Source: Patiria miniata
Lineage: Eukaryota > Echinodermata > Asteroidea > Valvatida > Asterinidae
Assembly (NCBI RefSeq): GCF_015706575.1
Contig: NW_024037059.1
Span: 32,436,129-32,500,128 of the forward strand
Length of the DNA stretch: 64,000 nt
Reading direction: 5' to 3'
Part shown: in pieces, positions 33,467-45,599 of the stretch
Layout: each line of letters begins with the position of its first letter
Position numbering within the stretch: the first letter of the stretch is position 1
The notes under the pieces: model-generated
Database searches by the model: none
The model's input: the letters and a program-made list of their open reading frames with translations, nothing else
Told to the model about the DNA's origin: nothing
Translations under genes and position numbers: made by a program

Positions 33467-34140
33467 GTTTTCACGAAGTGAAAAAAATCAATAATTTTTT
33501 GATTTTGAGTTTTGCTGGCCAATTTATTGCACTTGACAAAAAGAAGAATTTGGCTGAGTTTCAAAGCGAAATATTGTTTACTTTTGTAATTATCGTAAGC
33601 AAACATTTGACAAAATGCCTGAAATCCGTGTTTTTCTGTTTTCACAAAGTGACAAAAACTTACCTCGTTAGCAGGGCCAGAGGAGTAATGCATATTCTCT
33701 ACACACGCGTTAGGATGGGAGTGGACGTGCGCGCCGTGAACGATGTTGATAAAGAACAGACACGCGCGCGCTGCAGTGCGTAAGACGTGCAGATGTAATA
33801 ATTTCTTAGAACGTTTTATTATTTTCACGAAGTGACGAAGAGTGTGTACAACTTAATGGGACAAAAAAAGTGAGGCCTCTAGGTTTTGCTGTTTTCACGG
33901 GGTGAAGATTATCTTCATTGATCTTTATTAATGAATTACAGTTTAATTAAGAGAGACTTCTAATAAACAACTTTGAAGAACAAAGCATACGTTACTTGCC
34001 AATGCAAGAATTTCCTAAATCCATAACTAACAACTAGTCGAAAAGGTGTTTTGAAAAAAGGATTAACTCCAAATGTGATTATCTCGGAATGACCTTTTTG
34101 CATGGTATTGAGGGTTTTGTCACTTCGTGAAAACACCGTT
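33467..34140. repeat. Repeated TTTTCACGAAGTGACAAAA palindromic motif
   Basis: GTTTTCACGAAGTGA or a close variant lies at about 33467, 33640, 33822, 33890 and, inverted, 34120. Shorter relatives (CTTTGTGAAAAC) are at about 42340, 42452 and 42541. Spacing of the first three is 170-180 bp. No ORF. Confidence 0.6.
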
Positions 34141-34404
34141 GTACTTGACCGGTTGTGTTTGCACACATTCCCCACTCCCAGTCCACACGGTGTGTGCCCC
34201 AAACGCTCATGTACACTGCACACTGCGTTACCCACACAGGTACGTACATGTATATAGACACAGGCAATCTTTTCTACACAAAATGTGGTGAAGAATCCTT
34301 ACAAAAATCCTGGATCCTCACCCAGATCCCATCTAATAGATTCGCACTTGTACCAAGGACTGCCCCTACACAAATTTTCATGGAAATCCGTCCACAACTC
34401 TTCG

Positions 34405-34500
34405 AGTTATCCTGTCCACAGACAAACCAACCTACCAACCAACCAACAAACAAACAAACCGACACCCGTGAAAACATAACCTCACTGGCGGAGGTTATAA
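34405..34500 (+). repeat. CCAA/CAAA run followed by GGCGGAGGTTA
   Basis: The microsatellite sits in a repeat whose end (CACTGGCGGAGGTTA) and body (ACCAAATTTGAAGAAAATG nearby) look like a dispersed marine-invertebrate repeat. Confidence 0.45.
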
Positions 34501-34599
34501 GAATGGATGTTTCTACTTGCATACCAAATTTGAAGAAAATGAAGCATTGCATGTTTGAGATTGGGGGGGGGAACCATTCTCTCAGGCTGTGAAACGAGA

Positions 34600-35640
34600 A
34601 AAATGGCTATTTAAGGTTTATAGGGAACCCTCTTACGAAATTTAACCTGAACGGAAGTTGCTGTTGCCTGCTTGAAACCATAGCATCTATTTCCTATGCA
34701 AGTTACCTTGATCTTTGGTTCTTTGGTCCAAGCCCAATCCCAGTTTTCTTTTTGAAATGACCCTTTACTTACTGAGTTTTATGATAATAATACGGGTTAC
34801 ATTAATACTCCTGAATCCAACCAATAGGATCCATACACTTTTAACCCAACCATGGTATTATAAACATCATTGTCAATGCATGGACACAGCCCTGGAATGG
34901 AATGATTTTTGTCAACTCAATATGTGATAACTGGGCATATCCATTCAATTAAGTGCTCTCACTTCTAGAGTTGTTCCCCCTCTCCCTTTGAATCTTAGAA
35001 AATACTGCAGGGACATACACTAGTCTTTTTCACACTAAATCTAGTCGAAACCCATTCAAAATGATACTGGATGAAATGGTAGTGTTCAACAACTTGCCAT
35101 TATTGCAGGGCTACCACTTTCACTATTTGGTATATGCACAGAGCCTACATGTGTGGCTGAGGTGACACCGGGAAACTAAGTACTTAAATCAATGCATAAA
35201 TAGTTATAAATGTAAGATGAAAGACATTGCCATGATCAAAATATGAGTATGTCTCCTTGATAAAGTTTGCTATGGTGAAATGCTTATTGGTACAAATTTA
35301 TATTAATAGAGCTAAGCTAGTTCCTCTTTTATGTTTTTCAACAGTCTATGCAATGAATCCCTTTTATGTGATTATAGACCCAACAATTAGCCCCGTACCC
35401 TGACTCATCTACCCTCTTGCCCACCCTTGGTTAGTTTCATTGCACCTTCAAACATTTTGAGGCAAGGATTTCACTTTAATTTTGTTGGTACACTCATATT
35501 TCTAGAACCTTCACTTTCTAAAGACATGATGAAGTATTTAACATTTTTCTTTACTTGGGTTTAATACTTCATAGTGTGGTATATTATATTTAGGGGCAAA
35601 TGTACTAAAAATGGCATGGATGGTTTGCCTTCAACGTTTA
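34600..35640. other. Intron-like AT-rich sequence, no feature
   Basis: Non-coding flank of the MADD exon on its downstream (intron) side. No repeats recognised. Confidence 0.4.
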
Positions 35641-35645
35641 CATAC

Positions 35646-35752
35646 CTTTGACTGAGAAAACTTTAGCCCAACACCTTCCATGGTAACTTGCAGAAGGCCA
35701 CCTTGACCACTCTTAACATCTTGAATAGGAAATTCTCCCCCTAACTCTGGCT
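35646..35752 (-). CDS. MADD: MADD (Rab3 GEP) C-terminal exon, [11 protein letters not shown] motif
   Basis: A 107-bp minus-strand exon with acceptor TATATTGTAG and donor AAAG|GTATGT. It reads [20 protein letters not shown] then [15 protein letters not shown]. Vertebrate MADD, from memory, has the near-identical [20 protein letters not shown] just after the CRELY segment, so identity is firm. The exon ends in phase 0 at the position where MADD continues with VFIELNHIKK. I did not find that next exon in the rest of the window (minus strand, below 35.6 kb); the intron may be very long or the exon outside. The intron before this exon is 35753-48399 (12.6 kb) and holds two decayed DIRS copies and two TIR elements. 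Confidence 0.88.
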
Positions 35753-36420
35753 CTACAATATATAACAAATCAATATATAGTACACAAAGGTTATAATCAA
35801 TCACCATGATGTAAAATTAAAACAAATCCATAACACTTTTAACCATTAACAATAGTGTGTTGTTGATTAAAAATGGCACACAGAAAACAGACATTTCAAT
35901 TCAGATGATTTTTATTTCAGATAGAATTGTTGGGCTGCAAAAAAGGTCTCCTTCAAGAAAGTGTGAAAGCGGTTGCAGCAATGGAGTTGGCAACCACACA
36001 AGACGGTCTTGATGGTAGAAAAGAACTATTCCTTCATATGATAAAAAGGCCTTAACTCAAGTTAGAAACATGAAGAGTGGTAACGAGCTGAGCATGACCA
36101 GGTCGCAAAATACCAGATGATCCTTATTACTTTTGTAAAGAGAGGCAGACCCAAATACATCCAATGGGTGCATGTCTAAAAAAAGTATCTTACATGTGTA
36201 CCTGCTTCAGAGGAAAGAAGGACACACTAAAATACTGAAACTAGAAGCCTAACACAGATCCAATACTAACTAGAGACAGAGCTCACATCTTTTTCATATG
36301 TCATAAACTTTGCCACAATAATCAACTGAAAATTCATTTTAAACATTTTTTTTCAACCTGCAGCTAGACGACATTACCGTTATTTCTTTTCTTAAGTACA
36401 ACATAGCAAGAGACTATAGT

Positions 36421-36910
36421 TGTTTAAAGCAAGTTCACACCTTTTCCACTTTCAAATTATAAGGCACTTCCGGATTGGACCGGAAGGAAGGGTCACGTGA
36501 TTAGGCGCACACAAGATAAAATGAAGATCCTAAATTATTCTATCAACTCCCGCAAAAGTCAAGTTCAGGTCTCACAAGGTTGATTTATATTGATTTTCAA
36601 AGATTAAATCTAGAAATCTTTACTAGCTTGTAATTTAACACCCGATGATGTCATCATGAGTCAGAGTAATATGCACCACTTGACTAAAGGCTCGCATTTG
36701 TTGAGTTACCAACACTTGGTGATCGGGCCAAAACTATGTCATAGGACATTGCCCAATTGTGAATATGTTTATGTCAGAACGGAAAAAGGATCATGAAATT
36801 CAGCCTTTCCAGTCAGCAGTTAAAATGTGCGAACTGAATTCTGATTTAGATCAGAGAGGATACATGTTCATCATGAGGTGAAAAGAACTTCTGAAAATAT
36901 AGAATTTATC
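36421..36910. repeat. Interspersed repeats inside the MADD intron
   Basis: 36421-36620 is a copy of the ACTTCCGG family (see 30356-30960). 36690-36905 (TTGTTGAGTTAC, GAGAGGATACATGTTCATCA) is a second family with another copy at 60340-60630. Confidence 0.65.
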
Positions 36911-37054
36911 ATGCACCTTTAGTCGGGTAGGATGACATCGCAGCATTTTGAAGTGCAAGGTCAACAAGGTACTGGGTATCATTATTTTGTGGTAAAAGAT
37001 AGTCATTAGACACAGATCAAATGACGGATTTGAATTTTAAAGAAACAAAAAAAC

Positions 37055-37690
37055 TCCCCCCATCAAAGTGTGGGCCGATTCTACTAGCGAATACTTACCT
37101 GTAGAATATCACTACATATGGCTTATTCCCTGAAGGGTGCTAGCCATATGCTAAGATTTATTACCCACAGTACCTTGCCATACTTCCTCTTTTCTCGAGC
37201 ATAAGATGCGTAAGTGAACGCGTACGTGAGAGTGGAGAGGCGGGTGGGCACTCTACAAGAGTAGTCGCTAGTAGAATCAGCCCACACGATGGGGGGAGGG
37301 GGGGGGGGTTAAGGTGCAAAAATGAACGCGTTTGGTTAGTGGACCACTTTGAGAGAGATGGCATGCTGGCGACACCAGTGCAGTAGTTGCCATGTGAGTA
37401 GGCATGCGGGTAGGCTTGGGGAGTGTGTCCCGCCTTGCTGGTTGATGTAGGACACCACAGTCCTGTTGTCCCAGCGGATGAGAACAGATTGACCCTGCAC
37501 TATGCAGTGAAAGCAGTGAAGGCCATTGAGGACCGCTGTCAGTTCGAGAAAATTGATGTGGTGCGCGGTCTGTGCTGAAGTCCAGGAACCCGCCGTCTGA
37601 TGAGGTCTCGCCATTGGAAGGGAAGGGACTCGAGACGCTTGCGAGCTCCATCAGAGGGCAGAAATATGGCATGCAGAAATGCTGCCTGTC
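37055..37690 (-). mobile_element. Internally deleted DIRS/PAT-like remnant, copy 2
   Basis: The 3' terminal cassette (37060-37310) has inverted borders: GTGGGCCGATTCTACTAGCG against CGCTAGTAGAATCAGCCCAC, with a G run outside. Directly behind it, at 37330-37600, the minus strand reads RNase H: HINFLELTAVLNGL, VLIRWDNRTVVSYINQQGGT, LTWQLLHWCRQHAISLKVVH. The tyrosine-recombinase ORF that lies between these parts in the copy at 49 kb is missing. Catalytic Glu (LEL) and Asp (WDN) are kept; the first Asp is lost by truncation. Confidence 0.75.
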
Positions 37691-37729
37691 TTGTCTCTAT
37701 GTTGTGACGACACACACGAGTAAGTTCGT

Positions 37730-37845
37730 GACCAACTCAGTCCATGACCAACTCGGTCTGTGACCAACTCGGTCCGTGACCAACTCGGTCCATGACCAAC
37801 TCGGTTCGTGACCAACTCGATCCGTGATTAACTCGGTCCGTGGCC
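37730..37845 (+). repeat. 16-bp minisatellite, seven units
   Basis: GACCAACTCGGTCCGT and variants, seven consecutive copies with one to three differences each, starting right at the edge of the decayed DIRS copy. Confidence 0.92.
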
Positions 37846-38250
37846 CACATGAACAATGGCTAGTCTGAGAATCATCCATTCTCCACGCAGCCCATCTCCG
37901 GTAGAACGCCTGTCATTTCATTCCGAAATCAGGACTAAGATTATGATTGGTCAATTTCGATGCCACGTTTTTGGAATACAACAAGCTGAACAAAAATGCT
38001 ACTCATTGCAGGCGTGATGTTTACGCACGCAGGGAGCTTGCATTATGCACGTATACAAGGCGTATGCTGATTGGTCAGTTTCTTGAGGTCATACGCAGTC
38101 TAGTTGCATAATTAATAGCCTAATCTATTTACATATCATAGACCATGGTCGGCTTCGCCAGAACCAGGGTCTATCACATAGACTACACAATGGTCGCCAG
38201 CTAGTTACACTAATTTTACTGTGTCTTATGCAGATTTCCGGCCTAGCCCG

Positions 38251-38636
38251 CCTGCGATTTTTGTTCCCCAAACGACATCTGAATGGGGTGTATGCTGCAT
38301 GACGTTTTGGACTTTACTTCTCTTAAAAACATGAGAAAAAATATAACAATTAGAAAAAAGAAATGAATTTGAATGTAATGAAATTCAGACTTTATTGCCC
38401 TTAATAAAAATCCTCCAAAGTCTCAGATTAGAAAGAAAAAAACTCTGGTAAAACTGGTGATTTGAACCCATAACGCGAGAATCCCTTGCGGTACAAAATC
38501 AAGACCCTATCAGCTGAGCTATCAAACTGCTCGACAAATCCTGAATATTCATGGAAATATATACCTGTGTACCATCATAAAAGTATCATAGAGGGTGCTC
38601 AACAACCATGTAATGTGAGTGTGGTTTTGGAAAAAG
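38251..38636 (-). repeat. Interspersed repeat with internal tRNA-like pol III boxes, copy 2
   Basis: Second copy of the 2730-3112 repeat, same orientation. The minus strand again has an A box (TAGCTCAGCTGATAGGG, about 38504-38520) and a degenerate B box (GGTTCAAATC, about 38459-38468). Shared flanks include AAACGACATC on one side and TTCATGG...ATCATAAAAGTAT on the other. It lies in the 12.6-kb MADD intron. Confidence 0.6.
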
Positions 38637-39049
38637 GTCACGTTGACCAGCCGTTGCTGGTGGTACAGCGCTAGCTACAGGCCTGCAGGCGCCACGCGAT
38701 AAATCCTGCTGTGTTTATCGCACAGCAGCAAAAAGTGGCAACATTTCGATCTCTTTCTTATTTAAATAAAGCAATTCCCATGAAATTATAAACAAAAAGT
38801 AACAAGAAAGAATTTCACAAATATTTAGTTGAATTGTCAAATATGTTTTTTTTGGTAATGGCGATGATGTAAAACACCACTGCGGAGTTTGAATGAATGA
38901 AGGCTAAGATTATTTATGAGGGGTTCCATATTTTTAAACAAAACTTTAAAGGATTTCCAGCAACCCCAAATGTACAAGATTATATCAATCATTTTGATAA
39001 CGTCAGGCCTGAAACAGTTTCCAAAGGTAACGATCAATTGATGACAATG

Positions 39050-40489
39050 GGGTCGTTCAGACAACGTTTTAAATTCCCTATCGGTTGAACTCGATTCAGT
39101 GTAACTTTCTTGTTAAAACGATGTCTGAACGCTTTTTTATTTAGACCGAATCGAGTTGAACTCGAAAATAAAACGGCAACTTAAACCCCCTCGGAGGGAG
39201 GGTTTAGAGAAAAACCAGAACGAGTTTATCTTCTAGTACGATGTCTGAACAGTTTTAGCTAAAACGCTTCCCGTTTTAACCAGCGCAGTGACCTGGAGTT
39301 ACGTAACGCCTTCTCCGTGGCGCGCTTTTCTATTAAGCAAACAATGTCCTAATTCTCCTACAGTTAAAAAAATCCAATTTCAAGTCCAATTTCCGCAAGT
39401 TTTCTGACCACATGGTCTGAGTTTCACATCGTGCTCACTCGCACACACGATGCGATGACAAACATGTAGATGCCAACACAACAACCGCTAACCGGAGCAT
39501 AATTATCATAATACACTAATATATTCAACTACCAGCAGTTTTTCCCCTGGCTAATGAACTGAGCGAGGTGGTAACAATTCAAGTTGATGATTAAAACGAA
39601 ATTTACGCAGTCTGCAAACTGAAAAGAATGCAGCGCTCACAAAAATGCGCGATGATTCCAAAAACACATCGAAATTGTGAGTTCTTGATACATGGAGTTA
39701 AAGGAAAATGCTCATATATTACACAAAATGAAAATTTTCAATTGATATTTCCTTTTTTGCCCATCTTCACAGCGAGGTGGTGATATTGGCAAAAATTGAG
39801 CGAGGTGGTCACTGAAAGTAGCGAGGTGGGCCACCTCATGTTTGAATGGGCAGGGGAAACACTGACTACCAGGAAAACCTTGGCGTTGATTGGTCAATAT
39901 TGCAACATTAATATCACGTGTATTTTCACGTGATGTTGTGCAGGCAAGTTGATGTATTAAACCTTGAGTGAAATCTGTTCAATGACATCTTGTTTCGAAC
40001 ACTGGTTTTCAAACAACTTTTCAGAACATTTTTTGTCTTTTTGCACCACGAAAGGAACAGAAAATAGCCCCCAAAATGTAAACACAAATGGTGTATATGT
40101 AAGCCGATGTACGATACTTCCCAAAAATGGGGAAATTGCCGCGGTGGACAAGTGACTGTCGTCCTGTTTATCGCGTGCCACGCTACATGACCGGCCAAGG
40201 CTGCGATGTCAAACACGGCATGGCAACACACATCACACGGTGAGGGGCTCAGACCATGTGTAGCGAACTGTTAAAATGGAAGAGTGAAGGCTCTTTTTAG
40301 CGCGCGTTTTTTGCCAAGGCGGATGTTTTACGTGACCTTAGAAACTGAGATAAACTGCTTCAAGTTGAACTTGCTGTACTTAAAACGATGTCTGGACGCT
40401 CGGTAGTTTTATTTTTACGACGGGCCCCCCGTGGTGAGCGACCGTTTTAACTTTTACCATTTTAGCTAACACGGTGTCTGAACATGGCC
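39050..40489. mobile_element. DNA transposon with GTTCAGAC ends and TGTCTGAAC subterminal motifs
   Basis: Left end GGGTCGTTCAGACAACG; right end read inward GGCCATGTTCAGACACCGTG. AATG flanks both sides (39046-39049 and 40490-40493). The word AAAACGATGTCTGAACG recurs at about 39117, 39237, 40382 and 40469, near both ends. The 1.4-kb interior has no recognised ORF. Confidence 0.6.
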
Positions 40490-40677
40490 AATGTTGCATT
40501 TTTTTTCTGCGCTGAGTGACTGGAGTACGGGCCCCACCCCGCCAGCAGCCTGCCTAGCCTCGGCACAAGTAGGTCATGCATGAAACTTTATTTTAACTTT
40601 AACAAGAGGGGAGGGGGCCGAACTGATTGATGCCCATGACGATACGTATCTTACTATAACAAAAAGGCACTAATATA

Positions 40678-41900
40678 CAGTGTTGGAGCAAAGGCTTTGA
40701 CCCTCAAGGCCAAGGCCAAGGCTTTGACCCTTAAGGCCAAGGCCAAGGCCAAGGCTTTGACCCTCAAGCCTCGAGGCCAAGGCTTAACCCTCAAGGCCAA
40801 GGCCAAGGCCCTGTTATATGAAATGACCACTGATATAGAACTAATTATAGTCACATGAGTGACACATCATCACACAAGGGCGGATCCAGAACACAATTTT
40901 TTGGGGGGGCAAAGAAATGTTGGTCCCCCCAAAAAAGTGGGTCAAAAAATTATGGCTTGGGCTTCGGGCCCGCTTAAGGGCCCCGAAAAAAATTTTGGAT
41001 TCGAGATGCTCTGTGGTGCGATTTGAGGCAATTTCTGACCATTTTAACTGATGTTTTTTTGAGGAAAAGATGGTGGTGTACTCATTGCCTGCCTTCTTTA
41101 CGACGTCACATAAAAAAAAATGGTTTCGTTTTTTTTTTTGGGGGGGGGTATGGCCCCTTTTGGCCCCCCTGGATCCGCCCTTATCATCACGAATTGCTCG
41201 TTACGAAGAACAACATTTCTTTAATTGCAATCAACATGCTCGCATAGGCCTACACCATTTTATGACTGCACTGTATCTATTAAAGTATAAGTTCAGGTCT
41301 TTAATATGGTTTAACTAAACAAAATAATGATTTACTTCTATATTGACACACAATTCTCCCAAGTGTAACAAAAGGGGGATCCAAGAAACTGATTTAGGAA
41401 ATTAGGAAATTTTTATTTGCTGGCCCAACATGGTCAGAAATATCAGCATTATCTAAAACAGATACATGCAAATCTTTAGCACTTATCAGGGAGACATATA
41501 CAACCAATCAGATCTATTCCATAATTGTATGCAATTAAAGTGATCATCTCATTAGCCCCACAAGTGTACGGAATATTTTTGCAGCAAATCTACTACAATG
41601 GTAACAAAATTTGATGCTACAAAAGTGGAAGTGTGCCCAACACACAAATCTATAGGGTGCTTCCCTCCTCCATGGTAATAGGATTAAAATGGTAACAGCA
41701 AAATTTCGAACAGATTTATCTGGAAAATGCAAAAATCTATGGGCCTTGAAGAGCCTTGACTCAAAATTGCAAGGCCCTGAACCCTCAAGGCCAAGGCCAA
41801 GGCCAAGGCTTTTGCCCTCAAGCCTCGAGGCCAAGGCCCTAAAATCCAGCCTTAAGGCAGCCTTAAGGCCAAGGCCCAGCATCAAGGCACTACATCACTG
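40678..41900. mobile_element. hAT-like element with AAGGCC hexamer arrays and exact 8-bp TSD
   Basis: Left end CAGTGTTGGAGCAAAGGC; right end read inward CAGTGATGTAGTGCCTTG. The octamer CTAATATA lies on both sides (40670-40677, 41901-41908), exact. About 130 bp next to each end consists of AAGGCC units broken by TTTGACCCTCAAGGCC. The centre carries a nested smaller element (40876-41182) and no transposase. The long LGLGLG-type open frames are translations of the hexamers. Confidence 0.88.
40876..41182. mobile_element. Nested MITE with AAGGGCGGATCCAG ends
   Basis: Inverted ends AAGGGCGGATCCAG (40876) and CTGGATCCGCCCTT (41182) with G/C runs just inside. ATCATCAC occurs on both sides (40866-40873, 41183-41190), with two extra bases on the left. 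The interior block GAGATGCTCTGTGGTGCGAT recurs at 61130. A single matching end, GGTGGATCCAGGAATTT, is at about 46911-46929. Confidence 0.7.
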
Positions 41901-42044
41901 CTAATATATTCCACTACTACAGGGGTTACAACTTTTAGTACATGATAATGTCGTGTTAAATCACGAAAATATCAATATACATGGCAATGGTTTTGCTGGT
42001 CCTAAAGGGCCAGGCTAGAGTTCTCTTTGTACCTAACTAACTGA

Positions 42045-42085
42045 CTGACTGACTGACTGATTGACTAGATCTGATTGACTGTCAC
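42045..42085 (+). repeat. (GACT)n microsatellite
   Basis: CTGACTGACTGACTGACTGA with flanking variants. Confidence 0.9.
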
Positions 42086-43179
42086 TTGTTCACAAAATGA
42101 CTGTCACTGTTCACGAAGAGCCACAGATGTAGATTTTTGAAGAAAAACATTTTCGAGATAATCGCAAGAGAAGTTCCTCTTATTTTTAAACTTCAAAAAT
42201 GACTACTTCGCAACACCTTTATGCAGTATAGGAAAACATTCACATGATTCTTTGAAAGGTAAACTTTTATGTAAACCCAGTAATTAGAATGAGCAGAGTT
42301 ATCAATTAGCCAACATTAATTAGTAAAGATGTGTATCCCTTCGTGAAAACGGAAATCCAAGTTTCCTACATTTAGGCCCTTTCTGTTCAACGTTTTTTCA
42401 ATAGGGAATGTTACGTGCATGCAGCTGAGAATGTAATAAAGATGTGTGGCCCTTTGTGAAAATGAAATTCTCAATTGACCTACTTTTACACCTTTCTGTT
42501 TAATATGTTTTGTACGCATTCAAGGGCAGTTATGTTCGTGTCTCTTTGTGAAAACGCAAAATGCACTAATTGAGATGCCTACCCCTTGCATCATTAATGT
42601 AATTCAGAAATTAATGATGTTTTGCTTAGAGGAGCATGTCAAAAAGGTTGGGTACTATGTTCTAAAGCGAAATATTGAAGAAGAAAAAACTCGAAATCAA
42701 AAAAATCCCAACCAAAAGTCACCAGGGTGTGGGCTGATTCTACCGGTGAAAGCGAAACTTACCCGTAGAGGATTACTACATAATGGGCACTAGCCATTTG
42801 CTAAGATTTATTACCCACAGTACCTTGCGGCCCGTCTGCCATACTTCCTCTTTTCTCGAGCGTAAGGTGCATAAGTGAACGCGTACATGAGAGTGGGGAG
42901 GGGGTGGGCACTCTAGGGTAAGTATTTGCTAGTAGAATCGGCCCACAACTTGGCAGGGGGGGGGGGGTATTCCACTGCGCTCTACTTACCCGTAGAGTAT
43001 TATTACATATATATGCAGAGTAGCACCGTTTTAGGTAGGTGGGTTCGCGGACGACACAACAGTGTACGAATGTGGAAGGTGGGCCGCATGGAAGCGTGAG
43101 CACAAAGCCAACAAGATTAAACCCACTAAAGTAAACCAGAGGAATCGGCTATTACTATAATCAGGTAAGCCATCACTGG

Positions 43180-43503
43180 TCAGTACTGTGGGGTGCCAGC
43201 AAAGGAGGAAAATGATCCAGTTGCGGGGCAGTAAGGAGGACTGCACACGATTCTGCCATCAGCTTGCAGCACATCCCTAACATAACAGGAGGTGAAGGTG
43301 TTGGAGGATTTCCAACATGCCGCTTGCATGATATCTGCAAGTAGCACTCCTTTGATAAAGGGCCCAAGACGTTGCCACGCTGCAAATTTTGTGAGCTTGT
43401 ACTCTGTCAGGATAGGCCAGTCTGATGATGGGAGTCGTATGGCCACGGATTGGTGCAGTCCGATGTAGGTACATAGTACCACTTGAGGGTCCAGATAGGA
43501 CAC
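43180..43503 (-). pseudogene. Tyrosine-recombinase C-terminal fragment (DIRS copy 3)
   Basis: The minus frame contains WQRLGPFIKGVLLADIMQAA then CWKSSNTFTSCYVRDVLQAD. It aligns with residues around the catalytic Tyr of the recombinase at 49.3 kb (KAACWKNPNTFSECYLKDV). The Tyr is kept. The H-x-x-R box upstream is not readable in frame. Confidence 0.75.
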
Positions 43504-44170
43504 CAGAGCTTGTCCTCTCGGACGGAGAACAACTTTAAGTCGGTATCGAAGAAGTCAGTCAGGAAGAATGTCACTGACTGGTTCTTGGTGAGGAAAGAAC
43601 GATGGGGGGGTCAGGCGGACCCTGCCAGGCTCCCAATGTCAAATGTCCTTGACCTATGGTTAGGACGTGGAGTTCACTCATGCAGCGCGCGGTGGCTGCC
43701 GTCAAGAGAAAATCTGTTTTGAGGGAGGCGATGGGCTGCGATGGCGGCAGCTTCTTGAGAAGGAATGTAAGGAATGGTAGACAAGGCGTGGAAACCAAGG
43801 CTGTCGGAGCCAAAATGAGGTAATCAGGAGGACCCTGCAGGGATCCTGCTCGATCTTCCCAAGTACTCAGGTTAGTAGGGAGATCGAGGAACAAGCGTAG
43901 GCAAATAAGTTGGTCCACGCCCTTTGGTCTGGGGATCTGGAATAGTACACAAAGAGCTGGCAGTTGAGTAATATTGCGAACAGGTCGATATGCGGACGGT
44001 TAAATTGTGATAAGATTGTCTGCATGACCAAGGTTCGGAGGGCTCACTCCATGGGGCGAATCCAGTCCCGGGAGAGTGCATCGGCTGCGCTGTTTTCCGT
44101 GCCTGCCAGATGGATCTCTCTGAGACAGATGGCATGCTGGCGACACCGATGCCGTAAATGCCACATTGTG

Positions 44171-44440
44171 TTAGACAACAGTCACCGCAGGAGACAACAG
44201 ATTGACTCTGCACCATGCTGTAAAAGCGGTGAAGGGTGATAAGACTGCTGTCATTTTGATAAAGTTGATGTGGAGGGTGGCCTTTGCTAAAGTGCAGAGC
44301 CCCGCCATTTGGTGAGATTCCATCTCCGCACCCCAACCCACCAGAGACGTATCTGTCGTGATCGGAAAGACCCTCACTGAGTTAGTTGTTGGATTGGATT
44401 GGATTCGCCACTGGGATGTGGCCAGGTATTCTGTGAACAC
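44171..44440 (-). pseudogene. RNase H fragment (DIRS copy 3)
   Basis: Reads ITTDTSLVGWGAEM with the first Asp, then HINFIKMTAVLSPF, where the catalytic Glu of LEM is Lys. Inactive. Confidence 0.7.
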
Positions 44441-44449
44441 GATATCATC

Positions 44450-45285
44450 TCAGTGTTTACATTTAAGCCATAAGATGTCTAATTTACATCACAATGACAG
44501 CTCTGGTCCGGTACGGAGTTGTTGCTGGACATATCAACAAATCAGTCCTTGAAAGTATCTGGCTTCTCTGGCTTCTCTGGCATGTCTGGTTGGCTGAAAT
44601 GGTGTTTAATGTTTTTCCTGGCCTTGCAAGGCCTAAGACATTTTATTACAAGCACAAACAGCAGGAAATGTTGCCGTTTATTTCCGAAGTCTATAAGCGA
44701 CGACACCGAGCCCAACACATCGATCACATACATGTACATTGTACATGTACGTGTACAGTACGCTCAACAAATCTCAACAATAGAGGGCGCTGTTCACTTG
44801 GTCGCCAGCGACAGCATTTTAAATTAATTCCCAGCTGAGGACTGCTTACAAAGTTGGTTTTTTTAGCACAACGATGCATTGCGCGAAAATATATATGCAT
44901 TAGCGAACATAATCTGAGTGTCTTTTGCTGTTTTGGGATACTTCTACATAATTTACCATAAGTAGTCCCCGCAAATTTCTGCACTTTATGAAATACTTTT
45001 CATAACAAATGTTATATTAGCTGAAAGGGTACTAAACAAGCTACAAGATGATGCACAGTTTTCTATCTGAAGATATAATTTCGGTATAGAAAAACAGGTT
45101 TTTATTGTTGCACTAATGTGCCTACTGTAATAAGTCTAACCCTCTTAGTTTTGTGTAGTTATGTACTTGAGTGACATATCCGGTAAATATGTTGGAAAAA
45201 ATATTTTTATCTACTATAAATTAAGTCATTAGATAAACAAGGTTAGAGCATAATATTAGGAGAATTTTGTTTTTGAAATGTCTGG
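44450..45285. other. Interval splitting DIRS copy 3, unassigned
   Basis: About 0.85 kb with no match to the intact DIRS copy. It holds a CTCTGGCTT triplication (about 44560) and a palindrome-rich ACATGTACATTGTACATGTA block (about 44729). Either a later insertion or a rearranged junction. Confidence 0.4.
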
Positions 45286-45599
45286 GTCTTAAACCACTGT
45301 GTAGGGGGCGCTCGTGAACTCCAGGCAGTAGCCGAGTGCGACGATGTTGAGTACCCACCGGGCTGAAGTGATTTGGTCCCAGTACCCGTTCGAAATGGGT
45401 CAAACGGGTTCTCACATCAGGCGCGGATCCGGGTGGGAATTTCATTAAAAACTAGAGGTCTGTGTCTGTTTGAAAACAGAACATTATTATTTTTGTATGA
45501 CTTTATGCTTTTTTGGCAATGTGAAGTCATGTAAAATATATTGTTTGTTCAAAGTTCATAAAAAGTTATATTGAGCTAGTATAGCCAACAGATTTACAA

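Larger units (their letters stand above)
42720..45405 (-). mobile_element. Decayed DIRS/PAT-like retrotransposon, copy 3
   Basis: 3' cassette 42725-42970 with inverted borders (GTGTGGGCTGATTCTACCGG against AGTAGAATCGGCCCACAAC), a G run, and a direct repeat ACTTACCCGTAGAG (about 42760 and 42984). Then minus-strand coding remnants in the expected order: recombinase C-terminus (43180-43410), RNase H-distal region (about 43570-43920), RNase H (about 44170-44440). After an 0.85-kb unrelated interval, a piece at 45290-45400 aligns with the RT N-terminal region of the 49-54-kb copy (52030-52110). Frameshifts throughout. Confidence 0.75.

Noticed and set aside
40680..40854. Open frames encoding alternating Leu-Ala-Leu-Arg-Val-Lys or Leu-Gly repeats (also 41700-41880, 57460-57740)
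   Set aside because: They are translations of AAGGCC or GGCCTC hexamer arrays in hAT-like subtermini; every frame of a hexamer array without a stop is open.
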